NCBI GenBank assembly: GCA_002423105.1
Contig: DIUT01000059.1
Coordinates: 1-64,000, forward strand
Direction: 5' to 3'
DNA length: 64,000 bases
DNA from: Geobacter sp. UBA6151
GTDB lineage: Bacteria > Desulfobacterota > Desulfuromonadia > Geobacterales > Pseudopelobacteraceae
The notes under the pieces are model-generated. The model did no database searches and was not told the origin of the DNA. It was given only the letters and a program-made list of their open reading frames with translations. Of this stretch, positions 36,384-45,038 are shown piece after piece; the stretch's first letter is position 1, and each line of letters opens with the position of its first letter. The translations under genes were made by a program, and so were the position numbers.

Positions 36384-37171
36384 ACGATATGAAGCTGGTT
36401 AACCTGGAACTGTCAAACCTTGTAATCGCCTACGCCCTGATCCTGGTCGCCTTCGGCCTTGCCCGGCTGCTGCGCATCGGCCAGGAGCGACAGATACTTG
36501 TTGCCTCGCTGCGCATGGTTTTGCAACTGATCGCCGTCGGCTATCTGCTGCATCTGGTCTTTGCCGTCAAAAACCCGCTGCTGGTGCTGTTGATGCTGCT
36601 GATCATGGCCGGGTTCTCCTTGCAGGTGATGGGCTCACGGATTCAGAGAAAAATGCCCGATTTCTACCGAATCATGGGCAGTTCCCTGCTTATCGGCTGT
36701 GGCGGAGTCACCTTCTTCTTCTGCCTGCTGGTGGTGGGCTACACCCCCTGGTACGACCCCCGCTACCTGATTCCCTTGGCCGGCATGATCATCGGCAACT
36801 CCATGAACGGAGCCAGCCTGGCGGCAGAACGCCTCTCATCTGAGCTGCGGGAGCGCCGCGAAGAGATCGAAACTGCCCTCTGCCTGGGAGCTACTTCCCG
36901 TCAGGCCTCGGAAACAGCGGTGCGCACCGCCTTCCGTGCCGCCCTGATCCCCACCATCAACACCATGGCCGCCACCGGCATCGTCTCCCTGCCCGGCATG
37001 ATGACCGGCCAGATCCTCTCCGGCACTGAGCCGATCCTGGCGGTGCGGTATCAGATCGCCATCATCTGCGCCATTACCGCCGCCGTAGCCATCACCTCGT
37101 TCCTGATTCTTCTGCAGGGCAGCCGCCGATATTTCACCCCGGCCCACCAGCTGAAAGGGCGGGACGAGTAA
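36380..37171 (+). CDS. fetB: FetB-like ABC permease (UPF0014)
   Basis: A 263-residue membrane protein of the UPF0014/YbbM family with about six or seven helices. The family signature P-L-A-G-M-I-I-G-N-S-M-N-G-A-S-L, then E-x-x-L-x-L-G-A-T/S, is present around 135-185. Overlaps the ATPase gene by ATGA. Iron export is the role known for E. coli FetAB; substrate here is inferred. Confidence 0.88.
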   Translation: MNDMKLVNLELSNLVIAYALILVAFGLARLLRIGQERQILVASLRMVLQLIAVGYLLHLVFAVKNPLLVLLMLLIMAGFSLQVMGSRIQRKMPDFYRIMGSSLLIGCGGVTFFFCLLVVGYTPWYDPRYLIPLAGMIIGNSMNGASLAAERLSSELRERREEIETALCLGATSRQASETAVRTAFRAALIPTINTMAATGIVSLPGMMTGQILSGTEPILAVRYQIAIICAITAAVAITSFLILLQGSRRYFTPAHQLKGRDE

Positions 37172-37183
37172 TCAGCGCGTAAA

Positions 37184-37948
37184 TTACGGCAAAAACACCA
37201 GAAACAGCACCCCCACCACAATCCGGTAGATACCGAAGGAGATGAAGGTATTGCTGGTGACGAAGCGCAGGAGCGCCTTGATGCTGATTACCGCAAAGAT
37301 GAAGGAGGTAATGAAACCGACCACGATATTCTGTATGTCGCTCATCTGGAAGACAGCGTGGTTCTTGTAGATGTCATAGCAGGTGGCGGCCAGCATGGTG
37401 GGCAAGGCCAGCAGAAACGAAAACTCCGTGGCAACCTTGCGGTTCAGGCCGCAGAGCAGTCCGCCCATGATGGTGGCGCCGGAACGTGACACACCGGGAA
37501 CCATGGACAGGCTCTGGATCAAACCGATGGTGAAAGCCTGACGGTAGGTAACATCGCCGGTTTCCTCCACCGAAGGCTGACGGCGTTTCATGAACAGCTC
37601 AATAGCAATAAAGGCGATTCCCCCCACGATCAGCATGTAACTGACCAGGGATGGCTGAAACAGGGTCTTGACCAGCTTGTACAGCAGGAAACCGAGGACG
37701 CCGGTGGGCAGAAAACCGACGCAGAGCTTTTTGAGCAGTTCCGGGCTGGTGGAAAGCCGCTTGAAGTAAATAAAGACCACGGCCAGCATGGCCCCGGACT
37801 GAATGGTCACCTCGAACACCTTGTGGCTGTCGGTCTGCTGAAGCTTCAGTAACGCTGAAGCCAGAATCAGGTGGCCGGTGGATGAGATCGGCAGAAATTC
37901 GCTCAATCCCTCCACAATTCCCAGTATCAATGCGTCAAAAAATGTCAC
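37184..37948 (-). CDS. uppP: undecaprenyl-diphosphatase
   Basis: A 254-residue BacA/UppP enzyme that dephosphorylates undecaprenyl pyrophosphate, recycling the lipid carrier for peptidoglycan. Both active-site segments are intact: G-x-V-E-G-L-S-E-F-L-P-I-S-S-T-G-H (about 10-27) and P-G-V-S-R-S-G-A-T (about 150-160). Around eight helices. It lies 14 bases after polA on the same strand. Confidence 0.95.
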   Translation of the reverse strand: MTFFDALILGIVEGLSEFLPISSTGHLILASALLKLQQTDSHKVFEVTIQSGAMLAVVFIYFKRLSTSPELLKKLCVGFLPTGVLGFLLYKLVKTLFQPSLVSYMLIVGGIAFIAIELFMKRRQPSVEETGDVTYRQAFTIGLIQSLSMVPGVSRSGATIMGGLLCGLNRKVATEFSFLLALPTMLAATCYDIYKNHAVFQMSDIQNIVVGFITSFIFAVISIKALLRFVTSNTFISFGIYRIVVGVLFLVFLP

Positions 37949-37962
37949 AACATATCCCCCTG

Positions 37963-40749
37963 CTAGTGGGCTTCGCTCCAGTTTTTTCCATGATTCATAT
38001 CTACTTTCAGCGGCACCTTCAACGGCACCGCCCCGGACATCTCCCGCTCCACCAGCAGCATCATCTGCTCCAGTTCCGCTTCCGGCACCTCGAAGACCAG
38101 TTCGTCATGCACCTGCATGATCAGGCGGCTTTTCAGCCCTTCATCCCGGATGGCCCGTTCCACCCCCAACATGGCCTGTTTGATGATGTCCGCCGCCGAG
38201 CCCTGGATCGGGTAGTTGATGGCGTTGCGCTCGGCAAAGGAACGCAAATTGCCGTTGGCGCTGTTGATATCGCCTATGGGCAGCTTGCGCCCCAGGATGG
38301 TGGTGACAAAACCGTTATCGCGGGCCTGTTGAACACAATGATCCAAAAAGCCCATGGCGCCGCTGTGGCGCTCCTTGTAAGCGGCTATGAACTTCTCCGC
38401 CACGTTGCGGGCCACCCCCAGTTGCTTGGCCAGCGAGAAAGCCCCCTGGCCGTAGATGACCCCGAAGTTGATGGTCTTGGCCTGGCGGCGCATCTCGCTC
38501 GTGACCATCTCCGGGAAGAGGCCGAAGATTTCGCTGGCAGTGCGGGTGTGGATATCCTCGTCATTGCCAAAGGCCTGGCAGAAGACCGGATCTGAGGACA
38601 AGTGGGCCAGTACCCGCAGTTCCACCTGGGAGTAGTCAGCCGCCAGAATCACACTGCCCGCCGGGGCGATGAACGCCTCGCGGATACGCCGCCCCTCGTC
38701 GGTGCGGATCGGGATATTCTGCAGGTTGGGGTCCGACGATGACAGCCTGCCGGTAGAGGTGACCGCCTGGTTGTAGGAGGTGTGCACCCGGCCGCCACTG
38801 TCGGTCAGCCGGGCCAGGGCATCGGCGTAGGTGGATTTGAGCTTGGCCAGCCCCCGGTAATCCAGGATCAGTCGCACGATCTCATTATCTTCCGCCAGTC
38901 CGGACAAAACCTCATTATCGGTGGACCAGCCGGTCTTGCCCTTGGTCTTCTTGGCCGTGGCCAGCCCCAGTTTTTCAAAGAGGATCTCCCCCAGTTGTTT
39001 GGGGGAGTTGAGGTTGAAAGGAACTCCGGCCAGTTCATGGATGCGACCTTCCAAGAGCGCCATCTGGCTGCCAAAGTCATCGGAGAGCTGCTTGAGAAAT
39101 CTACAATCCAGCAGCACACCGTGGCGCTCCATGCGGGTCAATATCTCCATCAGCGGCATCTCAAGGCCGCTCAACAGCCCTTCCAGCCCCTGCTGCCGTA
39201 CCATGGGCAGCAGTTTTTCATGCAATAGCCAGGTGACGTCGGCATCCTCGGCAGCGTAGCGGGTGGCCGCCTCAAGGGGCACCTCGCTGAAGTTGATACG
39301 GTTTTTTCCGGTGCCGGTCACGTCGTCGTAGGAGATCATGCGGTGATTGAGATGCTCCTGGGCCAGGGCATCCATGCCATGCCCACCCCGCGACGGGTTG
39401 AGCAGGTAGGAGAGCAGCATGGTGTCGCACCAGCAGCCCTGTACCTCAATCCCGGCACTGGCCAGCACCTGCAGGTCGAATTTCAGGTTCTGCCCCACCT
39501 TGCGGATGGCCGGATTCATAAAGACCGGGCGCAGGCGGTCAAGCACAAGATCACGGGGAAGCTGGCCGGGAGTCAAGACTCCCCCCCTCGCGGCCTCCCC
39601 CCGCTGGAGGGAGCAGTCTGCGTCATCATCCCTTTGTTCGGAAAATGTGAACAGATCTCCTTCCTCAGGAGGGGGAGGGTTGGAGAGGGAGGAGCGGTGT
39701 CCCAGCGGGATGTAAAACGCCTCGTGGGGCTCCAGCGCAACGGATATCCCCACCAGGGAGGCCAAGCGGGGGTCCAGGCCGGTGGTCTCGGTGTCAAAGG
39801 CAAAGGCAGCGGCCCCCTCCAGCCGCCGGACCAGCGCCTCCAGAGCGTTAGTGCTCTGCACGCAGTGGTAGCGGTCGTTTTGCAGGGTGGCCTGGGCGGT
39901 CAGCTCCCGGATCAGGGTATGAAAACCATACTCCTTGAACAGCTCGTGCAGTTGCGGGGTATTGGGCTCCCGCGCGCTCAGCTCGTCGGGATGCAGCTCA
40001 TAGGGCACATCCTTGATGATGGTGGCAAGGCGGCGTGACAGCCGTGCCTGATCGGCGAATTCCCGTAACCGTTCACCGGTCTTGCCCGGCACCTCCCCTG
40101 CCCGCTCCAGCAGGGCATCCAGCGAACCGAACTGCTGCACCAGCTTGATGGCGGTCTTCTCGCCGATCCCCGGCACGCCGGGGATGTTGTCCGAACTGTC
40201 CCCGGCCAGCCCCAAGATGTCGATCACCTGTTCCGGTCCAACACCAAAACGCTCATGCACCTGGGGAATGTCCGAGGCCACGTTCTTCATGGTGTCCAGC
40301 AGGGTGGTGCGTCCGGTGACAATCTGCATCAGGTCCTTGTCGCCGGTCACCACCACCACCGTGCCGCCTTCGGACTCCCAGCGGGCAGCCAGAGTGCCGA
40401 TCAGGTCATCGGCCTCAAAGCCCGGCAGCTCCACCACCGGGATGTTAAAGGCCCGCACCAGATCGCGGATAGGCCCCACCTGGCTTCGCAGGTCGTCCGG
40501 CATCTCGGCCCGGTTGGCCTTGTAGGCCGGGTACAGCTCGGTGCGGAAGGTGACCCGTCCGGCATCGAACACCATGGCCAGATGATCCGGCTTGTGGTCT
40601 TTCAGTAGTTTCAACAGCATCTGGGTAAAACCATAGATGGCGTTGGTGGGAAAACCGCTGGGGGAGGACAGCCGTTTGATGGCGAAATAGGCCCGGTAGA
40701 GGTAGGAGGAGCCGTCGATCAGGTAGAGGGTGTTGTTGCTATCAGGCAT
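37963..40749 (-). CDS. polA: DNA polymerase I
   Basis: A 928-residue Pol I with three domains: 5'-3' exonuclease (1-290; K-D-L-M-Q, G-D-S-S-D-N-I-P-G-V-P-G-I-G), 3'-5' exonuclease (about 315-510; F-D-T-E-T-T, K-F-D, and Y-A-A-E-D-A-D, so proofreading looks active) and polymerase (motif A D-Y-S-Q-V-E-L-R, K-T-I-N-F-G-V-I-Y-G, motif C Q-V-H-D-E). A low-complexity in-frame insert occupies roughly residues 350-392 of the proofreading domain. Length is otherwise normal. Confidence 0.96.
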   Translation of the reverse strand: MPDSNNTLYLIDGSSYLYRAYFAIKRLSSPSGFPTNAIYGFTQMLLKLLKDHKPDHLAMVFDAGRVTFRTELYPAYKANRAEMPDDLRSQVGPIRDLVRAFNIPVVELPGFEADDLIGTLAARWESEGGTVVVVTGDKDLMQIVTGRTTLLDTMKNVASDIPQVHERFGVGPEQVIDILGLAGDSSDNIPGVPGIGEKTAIKLVQQFGSLDALLERAGEVPGKTGERLREFADQARLSRRLATIIKDVPYELHPDELSAREPNTPQLHELFKEYGFHTLIRELTAQATLQNDRYHCVQSTNALEALVRRLEGAAAFAFDTETTGLDPRLASLVGISVALEPHEAFYIPLGHRSSLSNPPPPEEGDLFTFSEQRDDDADCSLQRGEAARGGVLTPGQLPRDLVLDRLRPVFMNPAIRKVGQNLKFDLQVLASAGIEVQGCWCDTMLLSYLLNPSRGGHGMDALAQEHLNHRMISYDDVTGTGKNRINFSEVPLEAATRYAAEDADVTWLLHEKLLPMVRQQGLEGLLSGLEMPLMEILTRMERHGVLLDCRFLKQLSDDFGSQMALLEGRIHELAGVPFNLNSPKQLGEILFEKLGLATAKKTKGKTGWSTDNEVLSGLAEDNEIVRLILDYRGLAKLKSTYADALARLTDSGGRVHTSYNQAVTSTGRLSSSDPNLQNIPIRTDEGRRIREAFIAPAGSVILAADYSQVELRVLAHLSSDPVFCQAFGNDEDIHTRTASEIFGLFPEMVTSEMRRQAKTINFGVIYGQGAFSLAKQLGVARNVAEKFIAAYKERHSGAMGFLDHCVQQARDNGFVTTILGRKLPIGDINSANGNLRSFAERNAINYPIQGSAADIIKQAMLGVERAIRDEGLKSRLIMQVHDELVFEVPEAELEQMMLLVEREMSGAVPLKVPLKVDMNHGKNWSEAH
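39575..39695. repeat. palindrome-rich insert within polA
   Basis: CCTCCCCCCGCTGGAGGGAG and CTCAGGAGGGGGAGGGTTGG type sequence, unlike the flanking polA code. It translates in frame as P-P-P-P-E-E-G-D-L-F and S-L-Q-R-G-E-A-A-R-G-G-V, peptides typical of translated intergenic repeats. Frame is kept, so the polymerase should still be made. Confidence 0.65.
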
Positions 40750-40776
40750 GGGGTATCCTTTGGTGTATAGTTGCAG

Positions 40777-41805
40777 TCATTGCGCCGGGCTTTCTTTACT
40801 ACTACTTTCTGGTTGCAGCAGCAGTTGGTAAAACTCATGCAGCTTGGACTGTAATAATCGTTTGTCCGGCAAATAGGTCTGGTATTCCGCGATGAGTGTT
40901 GGAGACAGGGAGCGACTGAGTGCATATTCGACGACTTCGCTGTCCTTGCCAGCACAGAGAAGCACGCCAATGCTCGGCTGTTCATGAGGTTTCTTTACAT
41001 CCCGATCCAATGCCTCCAGGTAAAATTCCAGCTTGCCGAGATGTTCGGGCTGAAATTCTCCAACCTTCAATTCGATAGCCACAAGACAGTTGAGTCCTCG
41101 ATGAAAAAACAACAGGTCGAGCGCGAAGTCTTTTCCGCCAACCTGCAACGGATACTCGGAGCCGATATAGCAGAAGTCAGGTCCCAATTCGGTGATAAAC
41201 CGGCTGAGATTCCGTATCAAAGCACGATGGAGATCTCTTTCTGAATGGGGGGTGGGCAACCCGAGAAAATCAAACAGGTACGTGTCCCGGAAAACCGTCT
41301 CTGCAGCGGGGTGCAGTTCTCTCAAGGCTGTTGAGAGTTTTGGAGGGTTGAGGACGGTCCGCTCAAATAGACCGCCTTCGATCTGCCTGGCAACTTCCCG
41401 CACGTGCCAGCCGCTCCTGGTTGCCATGCACAGGTAGAACGCACGTTCTTCCTGATGCTTGGTTTTTGAAAGAATATGCAAATGGGCGGACCAAGGCAAT
41501 TCTCTCAACAGCGTTGAGAGTTCCGGGGCTTCCTTGTATGTCTCGTAAAACTGGCGCATACGCCACAGGTTCTGCGGAGAAAAGCCGCGCAGACCAGGAT
41601 AATGCCGGGCAATATGCGCTGCCAGGGCAGATACGGTACCCTTGCCCCAGCCATCCTTGGCGATACAGAGGCAAATATGTAGTCCAATGTGCCAGTACAG
41701 GTCTATCAGCGTTGTATTGACTGCGTGAAATGCACGTTGCCGAGACGTTTGAATCATCTCGACGATTTCGTCGAAAGATCGTTGCAGTTGGTTTACGTTG
41801 GTCAT
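40777..41805 (-). CDS. YhcG-like PDDEXK nuclease domain protein (DUF1016)
   Basis: A 342-residue protein with the DUF1016 N-terminal domain (Y-W-H-I-G near 40; F-S-x-x-N-L-W-R-M-R-Q-F-Y near 96-108; L-P-W-S-A-H near 125) and a C-terminal PDDEXK-type nuclease domain (about 185-330): D-F-C-Y-I-G-S-E, D-L-L-F-F-H-R, I-E-L-K-V-G-E. Related proteins are tied to restriction or tRNA/DNA cleavage and phage contexts; exact role uncertain. Two L-S-T-x-L-R-E-L peptides (near 96 and 158 in the coding order) are encoded by palindromes. It sits beside CcdAB in an accessory islet. Confidence 0.85.
   Translation of the reverse strand: MTNVNQLQRSFDEIVEMIQTSRQRAFHAVNTTLIDLYWHIGLHICLCIAKDGWGKGTVSALAAHIARHYPGLRGFSPQNLWRMRQFYETYKEAPELSTLLRELPWSAHLHILSKTKHQEERAFYLCMATRSGWHVREVARQIEGGLFERTVLNPPKLSTALRELHPAAETVFRDTYLFDFLGLPTPHSERDLHRALIRNLSRFITELGPDFCYIGSEYPLQVGGKDFALDLLFFHRGLNCLVAIELKVGEFQPEHLGKLEFYLEALDRDVKKPHEQPSIGVLLCAGKDSEVVEYALSRSLSPTLIAEYQTYLPDKRLLQSKLHEFYQLLLQPESSSKESPAQ
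41319..41337. repeat. coding palindrome in the YhcG gene (downstream)
   Basis: CTCTCAA, five bases, TTGAGAG. Encodes K-L-S-T-A-L-R-E-L on the - strand. Confidence 0.75.
41502..41520. repeat. coding palindrome in the YhcG gene (upstream)
   Basis: CTCTCAAC, three bases, GTTGAGAG. Encodes E-L-S-T-L-L-R-E-L on the - strand. It is a near copy of the palindrome at 41319-41337, although the surrounding protein domains differ. Confidence 0.78.
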
Positions 41806-41944
41806 TTTGACCTCTGATGACGCACGGAGTGTGCTTTTCTTGTTTTGGTGCCCGATGTCGGTGCCTTTGGTCTCGAACAGTCAATCACAATAACTTCGGT
41901 ATAATGTTTCAGCTCTTCCGGGATGGAGTGCTGGTGTGTGCAGA

Positions 41945-42259
41945 TCAGAAACCGGTGAACAAAAAATCAAGAGCGGCAATGATCTCCTGGCGATGCTCCT
42001 TGAGGGTGCCGACATGCGCTCCCAGACTACTGACCGCAACACCGGCCAGCTCTGCCGTTGACAGCACCAGGGATTCTTGCCCAAAGGAAAACACCGGGTT
42101 CAGATGCGCTGCCGCCTTGCCCGATGCCGCTGCCGTATAAAGCGGGACAACCACCCGCGTTGCCAGATTGTGCAGGAGATCGGCCTGAACATCAAGCAGG
42201 TAGGGGATCGCCTCTTTGGTCTCGGGATTGGGGTTGCTGTAGAGATCAAACTGCGCCAT
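41945..42259 (-). CDS. ccdB: CcdB family toxin
   Basis: A 104-residue CcdB homologue: F-D-L-Y-S-N-P at the start, P-Y-L-L-D-V-Q-A-D-L-L, R-V-V-V-P-L-Y, and the C-terminal A-A-L-D-F-L-F-T-G-F. CcdB poisons DNA gyrase; the terminal residues that contact gyrase in the plasmid F protein (W-G-I) differ here, so potency is uncertain. Its ATG overlaps the antitoxin stop. Confidence 0.92.
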   Translation of the reverse strand: MAQFDLYSNPNPETKEAIPYLLDVQADLLHNLATRVVVPLYTAAASGKAAAHLNPVFSFGQESLVLSTAELAGVAVSSLGAHVGTLKEHRQEIIAALDFLFTGF

Positions 42260-42507
42260 CAGAACCTCCGCAAGCCGTCACTGAAAGCGCCGTTTGCCGC
42301 AATGCGCCGGTTGTAGCTCTCAACCGCCTCCCGGTTCTCCTGCAGCCATTGCTGTTGCTTCTGTTCGCGCAACAACTCAGCCAGCCGCGTTTCCAGCGCC
42401 TGCGACAGATTTATATGATGTTCTTTGGCCTGCTGGAGCAGATCGCGGTTGATGCTGACATTGGTGGGTTTTTTGGGGGCGCTGATGTCATAAATGCTCG
42501 CCTGCAT
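42259..42507 (-). CDS. ccdA: CcdA family antitoxin
   Basis: An 82-residue antitoxin. The N-terminal ribbon-helix-helix (K-P-T-N-V-S-I-N-R-D-L-L-Q-Q-A-K) should bind the operon promoter, and the helical tail (Q-Q-W-L-Q-E-N-R-E-A-V-E-S-Y-N-R-R-I) wraps CcdB. Start 42507 follows AAGGAGTATGGT, better than the upstream ATG at 42540. Confidence 0.92.
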   Translation of the reverse strand: MQASIYDISAPKKPTNVSINRDLLQQAKEHHINLSQALETRLAELLREQKQQQWLQENREAVESYNRRIAANGAFSDGLRRF

Positions 42508-42641
42508 ACCATACTCCTTATGCACATGATGTATGCGCACAAACTATCTTTTTCTGACAGATGGTGCAAGCGGTTTCAGGTGGGCCGTGCCGGAGTGAAC
42601 CGGGTCAGGCTGGGGTTTTGGGGCATATCAAGCACGTAAAG

Positions 42642-42725
42642 CTACCATATCGTCTTGACATGGGGATATTTCCGCAGCTTGTCGTCCCTTGTTATGAGGG
42701 CTGCCGTCTGCGGCAGTTGTTGCAT
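42642..42725 (-). pseudogene. VapC/PIN toxin C-terminal fragment
   Basis: Twenty-seven codons ending in A-L-I-T-R-D-D-K-L-R-K-Y-P-H-V-K-T-I-W then stop, the usual end of PIN-domain VapC toxins. The catalytic N-terminal part is gone; upstream sequence belongs to the DUF4403 gene in another frame, one base overlapping. No partner antitoxin is visible. The rest of the gap 42508-42641 shows nothing further. Confidence 0.65.
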
Positions 42726-44011
42726 CACTTCAAAATAACACCGGCTTCCCCCTGGGCAACCACTTGCACCGACAGACGATCCTGCTGCACCGCCGCCTCA
42801 CCGAGGGACAGCGACTTGACCGCGCCGGTCAGCCTGACCCGCTCCGCAAGCCGCAACGACGACAATGCCGTGGATGCCTTGAGGCGGGCATTCTCCAATT
42901 GCTCCGCCACGGCGCTGTCCAGTTTTTCCTTGATGGTACTGCGGATGGCGCTGCTGAACAGCCAGCTTCCGGCGCTGATCAACCAGCCGGAGTTTTTGGT
43001 GTCAAAATCCACCTCTTCAAAGGTAAGGGTGTTGTTCTGGCGGTTGTACACCGGCTTTGCCAGAATGGTCAGCTCGCCGTCAAAGTCCCCGCTGGTGGTC
43101 AGAAGCACCACCAGACGGCCACCATCCCCGGTCAGGTTGAATTTCTTCACGGTTATCTTCTTGTCTTCGCCAAAGGTTTTGTCCAGCAGAACCGGGTTCA
43201 GCGCCGTTACCAGATCGTTAAAGAAGATGTCGGCGCCAAGCTGGATATGGAAGTTTTTATCAAACGTTGTCAGCTGTTGTACCGGGGGCAAGGCCCTGAC
43301 CGGAACAGCGACCGGCTTTGGCCCCACCGATATTTCCGCCCCGGTGATGACACCGATGGAGAGCCTGATCTGATTATTTGCCGCCAAGAGCGGACTCATC
43401 ACGATCCGCTCCGGGGTCAGTTTCAACCAGGTGTTGAACTCTTTGTTGATCAGGATGGGGGTGAAGGCGTTCTGCCACAGCGGGGTAACCTTGGCTTTCA
43501 ACTGCACCGCGTCGTTGACCTTGCTGTCGATGATCGGTGCCAGCAGCCGTTGCACCGGCTGGGTGATCCCTTCCATCAGGCTTCTTAGGTTTAAGGACAG
43601 CGGCCCGAGTTTTATGGTGTCAGCCGTAGTGTCCGAAAGGCCGGTATAGTACAGCTCGGTCTTCAACCGCCAGTCCGGCGCAACCTGCACCCTGGTCTTG
43701 AAGCGCAGCCCGGCCCGCAGCGGATAACTCTCGTAGAAACCATACTTGAAGGTCACCTGCACCGGCAGGGTAACGTGGATAAAATTGTCGGCAGCCGCTA
43801 CTGCCACCGGCCCGGTGCGCAGCACCGTAACCGAGGTGCCCAGCCCCCCTTGCCCCTTGTATAGTTCAGTGGGCAGGGACTGGTTCACAATGGCCGCAAG
43901 ATCGGCGGCAGAGGTCTCCACGCTCAGGTTGATGGATGACGGCGGCATGGCGGCAGAGGCGGAAGCTGCGCTGAACAGCAGCAGAGTAAGGAGTATGAGC
44001 AGACGGTACAA
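42725..44011 (-). CDS. DUF4403 family secreted/envelope protein
   Basis: A 428-residue protein with a signal peptide or N-terminal anchor (L-L-I-L-L-T-L-L-L-F-S-A-A-S-A-S-A) followed by a DUF4403-like beta-rich body; the repeated P-V-Q-V, W-R-L-K-T and G-E-L-T-I-L-A-K-P-V-Y strands resemble tubular lipid-binding-like domains. Function unknown. The start is taken as TTG 44011 because AAAGGA lies 9 bases upstream and the signal peptide then begins correctly; GTG 44068 gives a longer product with no ribosome site. Confidence 0.75.
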   Translation of the reverse strand: MYRLLILLTLLLFSAASASAAMPPSSINLSVETSAADLAAIVNQSLPTELYKGQGGLGTSVTVLRTGPVAVAAADNFIHVTLPVQVTFKYGFYESYPLRAGLRFKTRVQVAPDWRLKTELYYTGLSDTTADTIKLGPLSLNLRSLMEGITQPVQRLLAPIIDSKVNDAVQLKAKVTPLWQNAFTPILINKEFNTWLKLTPERIVMSPLLAANNQIRLSIGVITGAEISVGPKPVAVPVRALPPVQQLTTFDKNFHIQLGADIFFNDLVTALNPVLLDKTFGEDKKITVKKFNLTGDGGRLVVLLTTSGDFDGELTILAKPVYNRQNNTLTFEEVDFDTKNSGWLISAGSWLFSSAIRSTIKEKLDSAVAEQLENARLKASTALSSLRLAERVRLTGAVKSLSLGEAAVQQDRLSVQVVAQGEAGVILK

Positions 44012-44144
44012 AATGGTGCTTCCTTTCGTGTGATTGTTGATGGGATAGTGTGATATCGACCGGTTCACGCAGATATAGCATGAACAGTGTTGCAGTCAAA
44101 TGTATTGCACATTACTTTTCTTTCCTCAAGGCCTGGAGGTACGG

Positions 44145-45038
44145 ATGATCATCTCGGCAAGCCGCCGCACGGATATTCCGGCTTTTTACAGCGACTGGTT
44201 CATGGAGCGCATACGGGAAGGGCATTTTCTGCGGGTCAATCCCTTTAACCGCAGTCAGACCAAACAGATCAGTCTGGCACCCGATGACGTGGAAGCCATT
44301 GTGTTCTGGAGCAAACATCCCCGGCCGCTGCTCGCGCACCTGCGCGAACTTGACCAGCGGGGCCACCGTTATTATTTCCAGGTTACGCTGAATCCCTATG
44401 ACACGGCATTTGAACCGAACCTGCCAGCGCTTGCGGAACGGATCGCAACCATGCGTTCACTTGCCGAACAGATCGGCCCGGAACGGCTGGTCTGGCGCTA
44501 CGATCCGGTTATCCTGAGTAATGTTACTCCGGCAGCCTGGCACCTTGAAAAAGCAGCAGAGCTTGCACAACTGCTGGATGGCGCCAGCGGACGTCTCGTC
44601 TTCAGCTTCTGCGATTTCTATGGCAAGGGACCGGGCAGATTCAGGCGCGCACTACAGGGCAGTGGTATTGCTGTTGAGGATATTACCGCGCCTGAACAGC
44701 GGGAAGCGCTGGAAATGGTGGCCAAGGGATTCAAGGAGATTGCGGACCGGCAGCGAATGGCTATTTTCAGCTGTTGCGAAGAGGTGGATCTTGCCGGTTT
44801 CGGCATTGAGCACGGCGCCTGCATCGACGCCCGGTTGATCCGCACGCTGTTCAAGAGATCTGGTACGGCCGCCAGGGACCGCAACCAGCGTAGCGTCTGC
44901 GGGTGCGCCGCCTCCGCCGATATGGGGTTCTACAATAGTTGCCCCTTCAGGTGCGCCTATTGCTACGCAAACTTAGGGTCTGTCAGCGCTCACTGCCCGC
45001 TTCCGCCGCCATTGCACCAGCAGGATCACCACAGATAA
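44145..45038 (+). CDS. DUF1848 family protein, C-terminally altered
   Basis: A 297-residue DUF1848 protein: M-I-I-S-A-S-R-R-T-D-I-P-A-F-Y at the start, V-F-W-S-K-H-P, Y-x-F-Q-V-T-L-N, and a cysteine cluster C-G-C-A then C-P-F-R-C-A-Y-C-Y-A that may bind an iron-sulfur centre. Family members normally continue about 20 residues past C-Y-A-N; here the frame changes to an unrelated tail that overlaps the end of lnt by 66 bases. GGAGGTACGG precedes ATG 44145. Confidence 0.82.
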   Translation: MIISASRRTDIPAFYSDWFMERIREGHFLRVNPFNRSQTKQISLAPDDVEAIVFWSKHPRPLLAHLRELDQRGHRYYFQVTLNPYDTAFEPNLPALAERIATMRSLAEQIGPERLVWRYDPVILSNVTPAAWHLEKAAELAQLLDGASGRLVFSFCDFYGKGPGRFRRALQGSGIAVEDITAPEQREALEMVAKGFKEIADRQRMAIFSCCEEVDLAGFGIEHGACIDARLIRTLFKRSGTAARDRNQRSVCGCAASADMGFYNSCPFRCAYCYANLGSVSAHCPLPPPLHQQDHHR

